Below are positions 56,290 through 64,000 of a stretch of DNA of 64,000 nucleotides, piece by piece (positions within the stretch are counted from its first letter, which is position 1; each line of letters starts with the position of its first letter). This DNA comes from Veillonella seminalis. Lineage in GTDB: Bacteria; Bacillota; Negativicutes; Veillonellales; Veillonellaceae. The notes beneath the pieces were generated by a model. It made no database searches, was not told the origin of the DNA, and saw only the letters and a program-made list of their open reading frames with translations. The position numbers were made by a program, and so were the translations under genes. The DNA is taken from assembly GCF_003992065.1 (NCBI RefSeq), contig NZ_RQUZ01000003.1:62001-126000 (forward strand), in the 5' to 3' direction.

Positions 56290-56741
56290 TTGTTACCTCC
56301 TTCATGCGGTGTTCGCCACAAGTGAATCGCCAACAGCACTACACCGACACAAATACCGATATCTGCCACATTAAAAATCGGCCATACTCTGAAGTCAAAG
56401 AAATCGACTACAGCGCCCAAATGATATCGGTCCCAGCCATTTCCCAAAGCACCGCTCACCAATAAGGTTGTGCCCAATTTGGTCCAAACATCGCCGTTTA
56501 AAATATACCGGCGAAAATACCATAAAGCAATCAGCAATACAGCGACTATACATAAAAAAAACAGACGCTGATTGGCTAAGATACCAAAGGCGGCTCCTTT
56601 GTTTAAAATATAAGTTAAATGAAATACATTAGGTATAACCGGCAACGATTCACCCAGCGTGAATGATGCCTGTACCCACTGTTTTGTCAGTTGGTCCAAT
56701 ACGAACCATACAATGCCAATTATAATATACACTATATCCAT
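56286..56741 (-). CDS. lspA: Lipoprotein signal peptidase LspA
   Basis: 151 residues, four membrane helices. Catalytic aspartates lie in GALGNGWDRYHLGAVVDFFDF; NKGAAFGIL is the other conserved block. It cleaves prolipoproteins such as the one at 52.6 kb. Confidence 0.96.
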   Translation of the reverse strand: MDIVYIIIGIVWFVLDQLTKQWVQASFTLGESLPVIPNVFHLTYILNKGAAFGILANQRLFFLCIVAVLLIALWYFRRYILNGDVWTKLGTTLLVSGALGNGWDRYHLGAVVDFFDFRVWPIFNVADIGICVGVVLLAIHLWRTPHEGGNK

Positions 56742-56916
56742 CCTTTATCGGTTAATTTAGGTTATATACGATTACTATATATCTGCCTTTACTATGTATT
56801 ATGACATAAAATGCTCGTTTTGGTCTACTCAAACCACCGTATTCCTATCTGCAGTATTAAATTTTAGGTTCTTTAGTACCATAATTTCATACTATTTACA
56901 AAAAATGGCAAGAAAA

Positions 56917-56942
56917 AAAGCCCTCTATCTAGAGGGCTTTGA
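56917..56942 (-). terminator. Terminator of ferredoxin gene
   Basis: AAAGCCCTCTA / TAGAGGGCTTT stem followed by TTTTTTTC on the minus strand, directly after the ferredoxin stop. Confidence 0.92.
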
Positions 56943-56953
56943 GCATCCAATGA

Positions 56954-57121
56954 TTATTCAGCTGGATGAATAGTGCCTACAGGGCATACGGATTCGCAAG
57001 AACCGCAGTCGATGCAAGTTTCATTGATTTCGTATTTAAGTTCGCCTTCGCTGATAGCGCCAACTGGGCATACAGAAGCACAAGAACCACATTTAATACA
57101 TTCGTCACCGATTACTCTCAT
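56954..57121 (-). CDS. 2[4Fe-4S] ferredoxin
   Basis: 55 residues with two CxxCxxCxxxCP motifs (CIKCGSCASVCPVG and CIDCGSCESVCPVG), the clostridial ferredoxin fold. It carries low-potential electrons for pyruvate oxidation and hydrogenase in this type of metabolism. ATG 57121 follows AGGTG; monocistronic with its own promoter and terminator. Confidence 0.95.
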   Translation of the reverse strand: MRVIGDECIKCGSCASVCPVGAISEGELKYEINETCIDCGSCESVCPVGTIHPAE

Positions 57122-57202
57122 AATTGGACACCTCCACAAAATATACCGGATAATTTCTGAATTATCATTTCTTTAAGGAACTTACCTTAACTTTATATTC
57201 TC

Positions 57203-57231
57203 ATTATGGCACGATTTTTTCTTCTTGTCAA
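57203..57231 (-). promoter_or_regulatory. Promoter of ferredoxin gene
   Basis: Minus strand TTGACA (57226-57231), 17 bases, CATAAT (57203-57208). Confidence 0.75.
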
Positions 57232-57426
57232 ACTTATGGAGAATGATTTCTTATTATTTTTATGCAAGTTCAGATGAGTAATTAACATAGTAGGAATGCC
57301 ACTTCTTAGCTTATTGATACATATTTTCAATATACATTTAAGCATTTTTTGTCCAACTATAGGCAAACTGTGCATTCTCATTTAAGATGTAAATCATGCT
57401 CAATTTCAAATGACTAGTATTATCAA

Positions 57427-57828
57427 TTACTTCTTTCGTTTACTTGGATCTTTCGGCATTTTTATTTTTGGATTAGGTACTCCTAATTCATGTGAGGCCA
57501 ATCTAATTTCTTCATTCAAGTCTTCTACTATGCCACGTAATTTTTGTTTACGTTTAAAACGATTATCGACCGTTATTTTACTGTTATAAAAAACGGCCGC
57601 CCCTACCAACATTAATGCAAGACCACCTAAGAACATCGGTTCATAAATACTCGGATGTTCCACCAAGTATACCATAACTGTGCCGGCAGCAATTAAAACA
57701 AATCCGATTACGGAAATAGCCAAAGGCGGTCTGTCTGCCAATTGGATTAGTTTTCGCCATTCTTCTAAACGCTCGGTGCGTTCATCGATTAACGCCTTAC
57801 GTTTTTTAGTTAATTCCTCATGACTCAT
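57427..57828 (-). CDS. Two-helix membrane protein of unknown function
   Basis: 133 residues: charged N-terminal helix (about 1-30), two membrane helices (about 36-54 and 65-82), then a basic cytosolic tail (about 83-133) with coiled-coil potential. No family recognised. One base separates it from the PH-like gene upstream, so the two are translated from one mRNA. Confidence 0.75.
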   Translation of the reverse strand: MSHEELTKKRKALIDERTERLEEWRKLIQLADRPPLAISVIGFVLIAAGTVMVYLVEHPSIYEPMFLGGLALMLVGAAVFYNSKITVDNRFKRKQKLRGIVEDLNEEIRLASHELGVPNPKIKMPKDPSKRKK

Positions 57829-57829
57829 A

Positions 57830-58537
57830 CTAACGAGCCCCCTCCTCTTTCGAATTTACTATATGCCCAATATTTCCTGCATCCCCTACATTTCCTGTAT
57901 TGCTTGTATTATCAGTACCTTCTGTATCTGCCGAATCTTCAGAGTCACCGGATAATTTCTTAAAATATTCTTCTACAGATTCATCGTGCATTACGGCATC
58001 GCGTCTTGCGTAGGAATACAACATAACATCAGCCTGTGGCGCACAGATTCGATTCGGTACAAATTTGTCAAAAGCTTCAAAAAAAGCCGGTTCTGCTTTT
58101 AAAAGAACACGACCGTTTTTAATCTTTTTACCGTTTACAATGGAATATATCAAAGCCCAAATAGGACGATTATCTACGGTTGAACATTTCCGATATTTAT
58201 AACGCAAACGGAATTTACTGATAAATTCGGTTTTATGTGCATACACACCATCTATCATATTGTATGGAATTTCCATCTTTGTAGTGTAAAAGAAAATTTT
58301 TTCTACAATCACCAATTTATCTTCAGTTAAGAGATAGGTATATTGTGCAACAGCGGACTTTAAAATGACAAATAAAGCCACCACTTCAACGAATAATTCA
58401 TCCAGGATAATAATACCCTTGGCAATACTTCTGGATATTGTCCAGCCCATAGCAATCAATAATAAAATACAGAAGAAGGCTATAACAAAAGCGGCTGTTT
58501 TACTCCGTTTCGATTCAGCCTTACCGAAAATTTTCAT
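57830..58537 (-). CDS. Membrane-anchored PH-like (bPH2/DUF304-type) protein
   Basis: About 235 residues. Two membrane helices (about 16-60) are followed by a bacterial PH-like domain (YTYLLTEDKLVIVEKIFFYTTKMEIPYNMIDGVYA), an internal segment, and a low-complexity Asp/Thr/Asn/Gly tail (about 195-228) encoded by short repeats. The role is unknown; bPH2 proteins are often envelope-associated. ATG 58537 or 58543 can start it. Partner of the next gene. Confidence 0.7.
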   Translation of the reverse strand: MKIFGKAESKRSKTAAFVIAFFCILLLIAMGWTISRSIAKGIIILDELFVEVVALFVILKSAVAQYTYLLTEDKLVIVEKIFFYTTKMEIPYNMIDGVYAHKTEFISKFRLRYKYRKCSTVDNRPIWALIYSIVNGKKIKNGRVLLKAEPAFFEAFDKFVPNRICAPQADVMLYSYARRDAVMHDESVEEYFKKLSGDSEDSADTEGTDNTSNTGNVGDAGNIGHIVNSKEEGAR

Positions 58538-58570
58538 AATCATAAACTCCCATACAAATTCCGTTCAATA

Positions 58571-58617
58571 AAATAAAAAATGTTGAAGCAGTACGTAAAG
58601 CGCACCGCCTCAACATT
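58571..58617 (-). terminator. Terminator of the DASS transporter gene
   Basis: AATGTTGA / TCAACATT outer stem with a long loop, followed by TTTTTATTTTATT on the minus strand. Confidence 0.7.
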
Positions 58618-58673
58618 AATTATAAAGTATTTTTTAGTATTATCTCAACTAAATATTACTCATAGACCGGTAA

Positions 58674-59972
58674 TTATTTACCAGGGAAGAAAGGCCATAC
58701 CATTGGGATAATCAAGATACTTACGATGAAGCACACGATAATCAATGGAACACCGGCTTTAACATAGTCCATGAATTTGTATTGACCAGGGCCAAGTACC
58801 AATGTGTTTGGAGGCGTACCAACAGGTGTACCGAAAGCACAAGATGCAGCAACGCCGATAGCCATTAATACGGCATGAGGGTCAGCACCCATACCTTTTG
58901 CAATTGCGATACCGATAGGAGCAAGCAATGCACAAGATGCGGTATTGGACATGAACTGAGTCATAACACAAGATAATATGAATAATACTGCTGTTGCAAA
59001 GTAAGGGCTAGGATCAGCACCCATAACGCCAAGTACTGCATTAGCAATTAATTGACCGGCACCGGATTTATCCATAGCACCTGCTACAGGCATCATACCT
59101 GCGAACAAGAAGATTGTTACCCAGTCAATGGAAGTGTAAGCTTGTTTTTCTTTCAAGCAACCGGTAAGTACGCAAGCAATGGCACCTACTACAGCTACTA
59201 AGCTTAATGGTAAGTTGATACCGATTTTTTTCAATGGGGCGCCTAAAATCATCAATACGATAACGGCTAAAAGAATTAAACCGGAGTATAATTGTTTCTT
59301 AGGATCGTTAGAAACATCTTCAGCAGCTACTTCTTGTTCAACTTCACCGGCATCAGTAATTTCATGTTTAGGCAAGAAATATTTACCGATGAACATCATG
59401 AAAGCGATAGCTGCAACTGTCAAAGGAATACCAATCCAAGCAAATTCGAAGAAACCGAATTGTTCGATACCGGCTTTAGATAAAGCACCGTTAACGATAA
59501 TGTTTGGAGGCGTACCAACCATTGTGATAATACCACCGATACCGGCAGCGAATGCTAACGGCATTAATTGACGGCTGGCAGGAATTTTAGCAACCGCACA
59601 GATACCAACTACTACAGGTAATAAAGCAGCAGCTGTACCGGTGTTGGACAAGAATGCGGACATGCCGGCTGTAACAGCCATGATTGCGAACATTAAGCCG
59701 TTTTCACTGGTACCGGCTTTGGATACTACGGTTTCCCCAATTTTCTGGGCTAAACCGGTGTAGAATAAAGCACCGCCTACAACGAACATACCGGCAAATA
59801 ATACTACGGTACTATCGGATAAGCCGGAAAATGCTTCTTTACTACTAATAATCCCCATCAATGCTAAAGCAATGGCACCACCCAAGGAGGTAATGGCGAG
59901 CGGGATAATTTCAGTTACAAAGAAAACCGCCATAACAGCGAGTACGATCAACGTTTGTACTGCAGCATCCAT
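58674..59972 (-). CDS. DASS/SLC13 family sodium-carboxylate transporter
   Basis: 432 residues, about 11-12 membrane helices. Two SNT motifs (AFLSNTGTAAALLP, FMSNTASCALLAP) and two TPPN loops (GTPPNIIVNG, GTPPNTLVLG) are the sodium and substrate sites of the DASS family. Likely imports or exchanges a dicarboxylate such as succinate or malate, using the sodium gradient built by the decarboxylase encoded next door. Confidence 0.9.
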   Translation of the reverse strand: MDAAVQTLIVLAVMAVFFVTEIIPLAITSLGGAIALALMGIISSKEAFSGLSDSTVVLFAGMFVVGGALFYTGLAQKIGETVVSKAGTSENGLMFAIMAVTAGMSAFLSNTGTAAALLPVVVGICAVAKIPASRQLMPLAFAAGIGGIITMVGTPPNIIVNGALSKAGIEQFGFFEFAWIGIPLTVAAIAFMMFIGKYFLPKHEITDAGEVEQEVAAEDVSNDPKKQLYSGLILLAVIVLMILGAPLKKIGINLPLSLVAVVGAIACVLTGCLKEKQAYTSIDWVTIFLFAGMMPVAGAMDKSGAGQLIANAVLGVMGADPSPYFATAVLFILSCVMTQFMSNTASCALLAPIGIAIAKGMGADPHAVLMAIGVAASCAFGTPVGTPPNTLVLGPGQYKFMDYVKAGVPLIIVCFIVSILIIPMVWPFFPGK

Positions 59973-60117
59973 GTAAAGTCAACTCCTTTTTAATAATTCA
60001 ATATTCACTAAATTTATTAGCAAACTCCTTAATTTTAGGAAATGAATCAAATTATTCAATTATATAGTTTCAGTTATCGATTATATATAATTAGAACTAT
60101 TCTATCTTATACTAAGG

Positions 60118-60375
60118 CTACACATAATACAGACCGAGAATAACTGCTCCAATCGCAGTTACCATGCCTGCCGTTATAAAAATACCTTCCTTAGTCTTAG
60201 GATAACCGAAAAATAAGTGTTCACTAATAAAACCTCGTCGATTAAAGAAGGAATACTTTTTACGACGTTGGAACCATTGAGCTTTGCGCTCAGGTCCGAT
60301 AATTAAGGCTACAACTAAAAAGACAATAAGTGCCCACGCGAAAGAAATTAAAATTTTCAATTCTATGGAGAACAA
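60118..60375 (-). CDS. Small two-helix membrane protein next to mmdB
   Basis: 85 residues. Two membrane helices (about 8-28 and 64-84) flank a basic, aromatic cytosolic loop (RKAQWFQRRKKYSFFNRRG). No family recognised. It has its own consensus promoter and stands between the mmd operon and the DASS transporter. Confidence 0.65.
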   Translation of the reverse strand: MFSIELKILISFAWALIVFLVVALIIGPERKAQWFQRRKKYSFFNRRGFISEHLFFGYPKTKEGIFITAGMVTAIGAVILGLYYV

Positions 60376-60445
60376 GTCTAAATCACCTCTACATTAAATT
60401 ATAAATGCAATACGATTTATCGATACAAGTCTGTAATATCCCCAA

Positions 60446-60474
60446 AGAATACTTCGAGCAGAACCTATTGTCAA
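60446..60474 (-). promoter_or_regulatory. Promoter of the 85-residue membrane protein
   Basis: Minus strand TTGACA (60469-60474), 17 bases, TATTCT (60446-60451); about 70 bases before the start codon. Confidence 0.7.
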
Positions 60475-60507
60475 AGTATCTCTTCACATTACTGTAAATC
60501 GACAAGT

Positions 60508-60544
60508 AAAAAACTAGGCTTGGGGGGGGGAGAATCCCCCCAAG
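60508..60544 (-). terminator. Terminator of mmd operon with C9 tract
   Basis: CTTGGGGGG-ATT-CT-CCCCCCCCCAAG on the minus strand, then CCTAGTTTTTT. The 3' arm carries nine C against six G in the 5' arm (G9 at 60522-60530 on plus). Confidence 0.8.
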
Positions 60545-60563
60545 ATAGCATTTTAATATTTAA

Positions 60564-61685
60564 TTAGTGTGCACCTAACATGGCAAGCATAGTACCGGCT
60601 GCAACTGCAGTACCGATAACGCCGGCTACGTTAGGACCCATAGCATGCATCAACAAGAAGTTAGCAGGGTTTGCTTTAGCACCTACTACCTGAGATACAC
60701 GAGCTGCCATTGGAACCGCGGATACACCGGCCGAACCAATGAGTGGGTTTGTTTTACCGCCATCCAAGATGTACATAAGTTTACCGAACAATACGCCACC
60801 GGCAGTACCAAAGATGAACGCAATTAAACCTAAGATGATAATCTTAATGGTTTCAATTGTTAAGAAGTGTTCAGCATTCATAGTAAGACCGGTACCTGTT
60901 GCCAAGAAGATGGTAACAGTATTGATCAATGCGTTTTGAGAAGTATCGGATAAACGTTCAGTTACACCGGATTCACGGAACAAGTTACCTAACATCAACA
61001 TACCTAACAAGGAAGTGATGGATGGTAATAACAAGGAAATGAAGATAGTGGAAAGGATTGGGAATGCAATTCTTTCAAAACGAGAAACTTCACGAAGCTG
61101 TTCCATAACAACTTCACGTTCTTTATGCGTTGTTAACAACTTCATAACCGGTGGTTGGATTAATGGTACTAAGGACATATAAGAATAGGCCGCTACGGCG
61201 ATAGCACCGAGTAATTCTGGTGCCAATTTAGTAGCCAAGTAAATGGATGTAGGACCATCAGCACCACCAATAATACCAATTGCAGCTGCCTGTGGTGCAG
61301 TGAAACCAATCACCATAGAACCGGCTAACGCAACGAAAACACCGATTTGAGCTGCTGCCCCTAAGAACAATGTTTTAGGGTTAGCAATTAAAGGACCGAA
61401 GTCAGTCATCGCACCTACACCTAAGAAGATAAGTGGAGGGAAGATTTCATTAGAAACCCCGGCACTGATAAGGGCCATAACCCCTTCTTCAAAACCATTA
61501 CGCGGGATATTGGCGAGAATACAACCAAAAGCGATTGGAGAGAGCAATAATGGTTCGAATTCTTTAGCAAAGGCCATGTACAATAGTAGTAAACCTACTA
61601 AGATCATAACGCCGTTGCCCCAGTTGAAGTTAACGAACCCACTGTCTGTCCAAACGGAAGAGACCGCTACGATAAAGGTATCCAT
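60564..61685 (-). CDS. mmdB: Methylmalonyl-CoA decarboxylase beta subunit
   Basis: 373 residues, about nine to eleven membrane helices. The family marks [34 protein letters not shown] and [34 protein letters not shown] surround the sodium channel and carboxybiotin decarboxylation site. It exports sodium while releasing CO2 from carboxybiotin of MmdC. OadB of oxaloacetate decarboxylase is very similar; the surrounding D-E-C genes favour Mmd. Confidence 0.95.
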   Translation of the reverse strand: MDTFIVAVSSVWTDSGFVNFNWGNGVMILVGLLLLYMAFAKEFEPLLLSPIAFGCILANIPRNGFEEGVMALISAGVSNEIFPPLIFLGVGAMTDFGPLIANPKTLFLGAAAQIGVFVALAGSMVIGFTAPQAAAIGIIGGADGPTSIYLATKLAPELLGAIAVAAYSYMSLVPLIQPPVMKLLTTHKEREVVMEQLREVSRFERIAFPILSTIFISLLLPSITSLLGMLMLGNLFRESGVTERLSDTSQNALINTVTIFLATGTGLTMNAEHFLTIETIKIIILGLIAFIFGTAGGVLFGKLMYILDGGKTNPLIGSAGVSAVPMAARVSQVVGAKANPANFLLMHAMGPNVAGVIGTAVAAGTMLAMLGAH

Positions 61686-61750
61686 ATGTGATCTCCTTTC
61701 TCAGAGAACTTAATTAATGATATTATCAACAATTCACTACAAATGTTTTA

Positions 61751-62140
61751 TTAGCCTAAAACTACCATGTCTTCGCCGGTAGCTACAGTCTGGTTAGCGG
61801 ATACGCGAACTTCAGATACAGTAGCGTCCTGTGGAGCGTAGATTTCGTTCTGCATTTTCATAGCTTCAAGAACTAATAAAAGGTCGCCTTTTTTAACTGC
61901 CTGACCGGCGGAAACTGCTACAGATAAGATTTTACCAGGCATTGGAGCTTTAACTGTAGTTGCGCCGGCTGCTACTGGAGCTGCTGCTTTAGGAGCTGGA
62001 GCTGCTACAGGTGCTGGAGCTGGAGCTGCTTTAGGTGCAGGAGCTGCTGCTGGTGCTGGAGCTGCTGCGCCGCCAACTTTTACTTCATTAACTTCAACAT
62101 CATATACAGTACCGTTTACAGTTACGCTAAATTTTTTCAT
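61751..62140 (-). CDS. mmdC: Methylmalonyl-CoA decarboxylase gamma subunit (biotin carrier)
   Basis: 129 residues. MKKFSVTVNGTVYDVEV is followed by an Ala/Pro-rich flexible linker (about 25-65) and the biotinyl domain with LEAMKMQNEI, whose Lys carries biotin. It shuttles the carboxyl group from MmdA to MmdB. TTGGAGG precedes ATG 62140; the frame opens further up. Confidence 0.97.
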   Translation of the reverse strand: MKKFSVTVNGTVYDVEVNEVKVGGAAAPAPAAAPAPKAAPAPAPVAAPAPKAAAPVAAGATTVKAPMPGKILSVAVSAGQAVKKGDLLLVLEAMKMQNEIYAPQDATVSEVRVSANQTVATGEDMVVLG

Positions 62141-62204
62141 TTTGTTATCCTCCAAACATATAAACTTCAATGCTAATTGCTACTTCTTCATCACAATATT
62201 ACAA

Positions 62205-62378
62205 TTAACGACTCATGCGCAAACGTCCGTCCAATTTCCAGTTATGGATACTTACGCTTGGACGAATACTGGCAATCTGATTAGCCGAATAACCCATAGC
62301 GCTGATAGCACTAGTGATTACTGCAACCACTTCATCATTTACTTTGTTGCTACCGGCTTTAGATTCCGTCTTGCTCAT
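62205..62378 (-). CDS. mmdE: Methylmalonyl-CoA decarboxylase epsilon subunit
   Basis: 57 residues, with GGAGGTG before the ATG. Residues NDEVVAVITSAISAMGYSA and ASIRPSV...NWKLDGRL match the C-terminal part of MmdD (NDEPVVAAITGAIVAMGYSS, ASIRPAS...NWRLDGRL), the known delta-epsilon homology. It stabilises the complex. Easily missed because it is so short. Confidence 0.93.
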   Translation of the reverse strand: MSKTESKAGSNKVNDEVVAVITSAISAMGYSANQIASIRPSVSIHNWKLDGRLRMSR

Positions 62379-62404
62379 GTTTACACCTCCTAGATTACGT
62401 TTGA

Positions 62405-62743
62405 CTAGTATCTACCACTTAGTCTGCCATCTAGTCTCCAGTTCCGACTGGTCGAAGCTGGACGAATTGATGCAATTTGATCTGACGAGTAACCCATAGC
62501 CACGATGGCTCCCGTAATAGCGGCTACTACAGGTTCATCATTAGCTACCACTGGCGCTGCTGCAGTCACAGGAGCAGCTGCTGGCGCTACGCTTTTGGCT
62601 GGTTCACTAGGCTTTTTTTTTGTAGGGTCAAGTTTATGAGTCAAGACCATGATTGCACCTAATACAGCCAACACGGCAAATACGACAGTCATATTGATTG
62701 CCATAAATAGCCACGGGTTCATAGCACTTTCGTTTCCTCCCAT
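62405..62743 (-). CDS. mmdD: Methylmalonyl-CoA decarboxylase delta subunit
   Basis: 112 residues. One membrane helix near the N-terminus (about 12-35), an Ala/Pro/Val linker, and a C-terminal domain shared with MmdE. It corresponds to OadG and joins the alpha subunit to the membrane part. GAGG precedes ATG 62743. Confidence 0.94.
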   Translation of the reverse strand: MGGNESAMNPWLFMAINMTVVFAVLAVLGAIMVLTHKLDPTKKKPSEPAKSVAPAAAPVTAAAPVVANDEPVVAAITGAIVAMGYSSDQIASIRPASTSRNWRLDGRLSGRY

Positions 62744-62824
62744 AATAAATTCCTCTTTCTATTTAACAACAAAGAACAAGAATTTTGATACTCCAAATCA
62801 AAACTAAGTTTTACATTCTAAAAA

Positions 62825-64000
62825 TTATAATGGAATGTTACCATGTTTTTTAGCTGCACGAGATTCACTCTTACTTGCAAGCATAGCGAGTGCATTAATG
62901 ATTGCAGGACGAGTTACTTTTGGTTCGATTACAGCATCTACGAAACCGCGTTCAGCTGCTTTGTATGGTGTAGCAAATTCTTCAACATATTTGGCAGTTT
63001 TTTCATCTTTATCAGCGTCTTTACGGAAGATGATATTAGCTGCACCTGCAGGTCCCATAACTGCGATTTCAGATGTAGGCCATGCATATACTTGATCGGC
63101 ACCGAGGTCTTGAGAACACATAGCGAGATAAGAACCACCGTATGCTTTTCGAGTAATAACAGTAATCTTAGGTACTGTAGCTTCGGAATAAGCGTATAAC
63201 ATTTTCGCACCATGACGAATGATACCGCCCCATTCTTGGTTAGTACCAGGCAAGAAACCAGGAACGTCTACGAAGTTAACGATTGGAATATTGAATGCAT
63301 CACAGAAGCGGATAAAGCGAGAAGATTTATCGGATGCATTAATATCAAGACAACCTGCCATTACTTTTGGCTGGTTAGCAATAATACCTACGCTTTGGCC
63401 GTTGAAACGAGCGAAGCAAGTAATGATATTAGTTGCATAGAAAGGTTGAACTTCATAGTATTCACCGTTATCTACAACAGCAGAGATTACGTCTAACATA
63501 TTATAAGGCATATTGCTGTTGTCTGGCAATAATGTGTTAAGTTCTTCAGAGATACGGTTAGGATCATCACCTGTTTCAACAAGAGGTACATCTTCCATAT
63601 TGTTGCTTGGTAAGAAGCTTAACAAGTAACGAATCTGTTGGATGCAATCATCTTCGTCTTCAGCTGCGAAGTGAGCAACACCGGATACACTGTTGTGAGC
63701 CATAGCGCCACCAAGTGCTTCAGCAGTTACATCTTCAGCAGTTACCGATTTAATTACGGCAGGACCGGTGATGAACATCTGAGAAGTGTTTTTAACCATG
63801 TAAATGAAGTCAGTCAATGCTGGAGAATATACTGCACCACCGGCACATGGTCCCATGATTACGGAAATCTGAGGGATAACGCCGGATGCATTGGTATTTT
63901 CGAAGAAGATTTTACCATAGCCAGCTAATGCGTCAACAGCTTCCTGAATACGAGCTCCGCCGGAATCATTGATACCGATAATAGGAGCGCCCATTTTCAT
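62825..64000 (-). CDS. mmdA: Methylmalonyl-CoA decarboxylase alpha subunit (carboxyltransferase), 5' end outside the window
   Basis: The last 391 residues are present; the frame runs off the right edge without a start, and the family length is roughly 500. The acyl-CoA carboxyltransferase marks [26 protein letters not shown] and [40 protein letters not shown] are clear. It moves the carboxyl group of methylmalonyl-CoA to the biotin of MmdC, giving propionyl-CoA. Confidence 0.97.
   Translation of the reverse strand: MKMGAPIIGINDSGGARIQEAVDALAGYGKIFFENTNASGVIPQISVIMGPCAGGAVYSPALTDFIYMVKNTSQMFITGPAVIKSVTAEDVTAEALGGAMAHNSVSGVAHFAAEDEDDCIQQIRYLLSFLPSNNMEDVPLVETGDDPNRISEELNTLLPDNSNMPYNMLDVISAVVDNGEYYEVQPFYATNIITCFARFNGQSVGIIANQPKVMAGCLDINASDKSSRFIRFCDAFNIPIVNFVDVPGFLPGTNQEWGGIIRHGAKMLYAYSEATVPKITVITRKAYGGSYLAMCSQDLGADQVYAWPTSEIAVMGPAGAANIIFRKDADKDEKTAKYVEEFATPYKAAERGFVDAVIEPKVTRPAIINALAMLASKSESRAAKKHGNIPL

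Noticed and set aside
57193-57381. 62-residue minus-strand frame upstream of the ferredoxin
   Set aside because: It overlaps the strong TTGACA/CATAAT promoter, lacks a ribosome site and has no family likeness.
60564-62140. Oxaloacetate decarboxylase (oadB/oadA) assignment
   Set aside because: The separate short biotin carrier, the epsilon subunit and the acyl-CoA-type carboxyltransferase point to methylmalonyl-CoA decarboxylase.

Overview
The window looks like a chromosomal segment of a Veillonella-type bacterium (Negativicutes: diderm, lactate-fermenting Firmicutes). The strongest evidence is at the right end. There the minus strand carries mmdA-mmdD-mmdE-mmdC-mmdB, the sodium-pumping methylmalonyl-CoA decarboxylase set in the order described for Veillonella. 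The rest is mostly core housekeeping DNA with Firmicutes-style gene orders. Almost every gene lies on the minus strand. The exceptions are a secreted protein and an AT-rich gene at 2.5-3.7 kb, and tmcAL at 53.4 kb.

Layout, left to right. (1) 0.25-7.8 kb: nif3-like, trmK, rpoD and dnaG form the macromolecular-synthesis cluster. It is split between trmK and rpoD by a small insert holding a secreted DUF3298-like protein, a tail-to-tail pair of AT-rich genes (DUF6978-like and DUF1828/DUF1829-like) and a tRNA-Ile2(CAU). (2) 8.2-22.1 kb: rny, recX, recA, cinA, rimO, an orphan solute-binding protein, a YgiQ radical SAM protein, a short RodZ-like protein, ftsK and rarA. (3) 22.3-22.5 kb: 6S RNA. (4) 22.6-34.1 kb: a long recJ-rel-dtd-MBL-permease-fur-hemZ-hisS-aspS run, mostly with overlapping or near-touching genes. 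(5) 34.5-36 kb: hydG alone. (6) 36.3-42.3 kb: a B12-type radical SAM protein and its DUF2344 partner, rng, a frameshifted mntP, rplU, prp and rpmA. (7) 42.5-51.2 kb: the shape and division cluster mreB-mreC-mreD-mrdA-minD-rodA, with radC and maf upstream. (8) 51.3-57.1 kb: a lipoprotein with ackA, divergent from tmcAL; then lspA-rluD-pyrR and a 2[4Fe-4S] ferredoxin. (9) 57.4-64 kb: two membrane proteins of unknown role, a DASS-family transporter, a small two-helix membrane protein and the mmd operon (mmdA is cut by the window edge).

How the genes work together. Carboxylate uptake (DASS), methylmalonyl-CoA decarboxylation coupled to sodium export (Mmd), acetate and ATP formation (AckA), ferredoxin and hydrogenase maturation (HydG) fit a fermenter that conserves energy through a sodium gradient. 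The mre/mrdA/rodA/minD block builds and divides the envelope.

Features most worth a second look. The convergent AT-rich pair at 3.2-4.5 kb has overlapping stop codons, and the nearest visible terminators lie beyond the opposite gene. A 21-bp array re-copies the last codons and stop of trmK about eight times. mntP is broken in an A7 tract where one more A restores it exactly. MinD carries a roughly 200-residue Ala/Glu-rich linker before its membrane helix. A perfect palindrome lies at the probable recA promoter. At three boundaries the -35 box of the next transcript sits inside the terminator hairpin of the previous one. All functional calls come from reading motifs and gene context; no database search was run.
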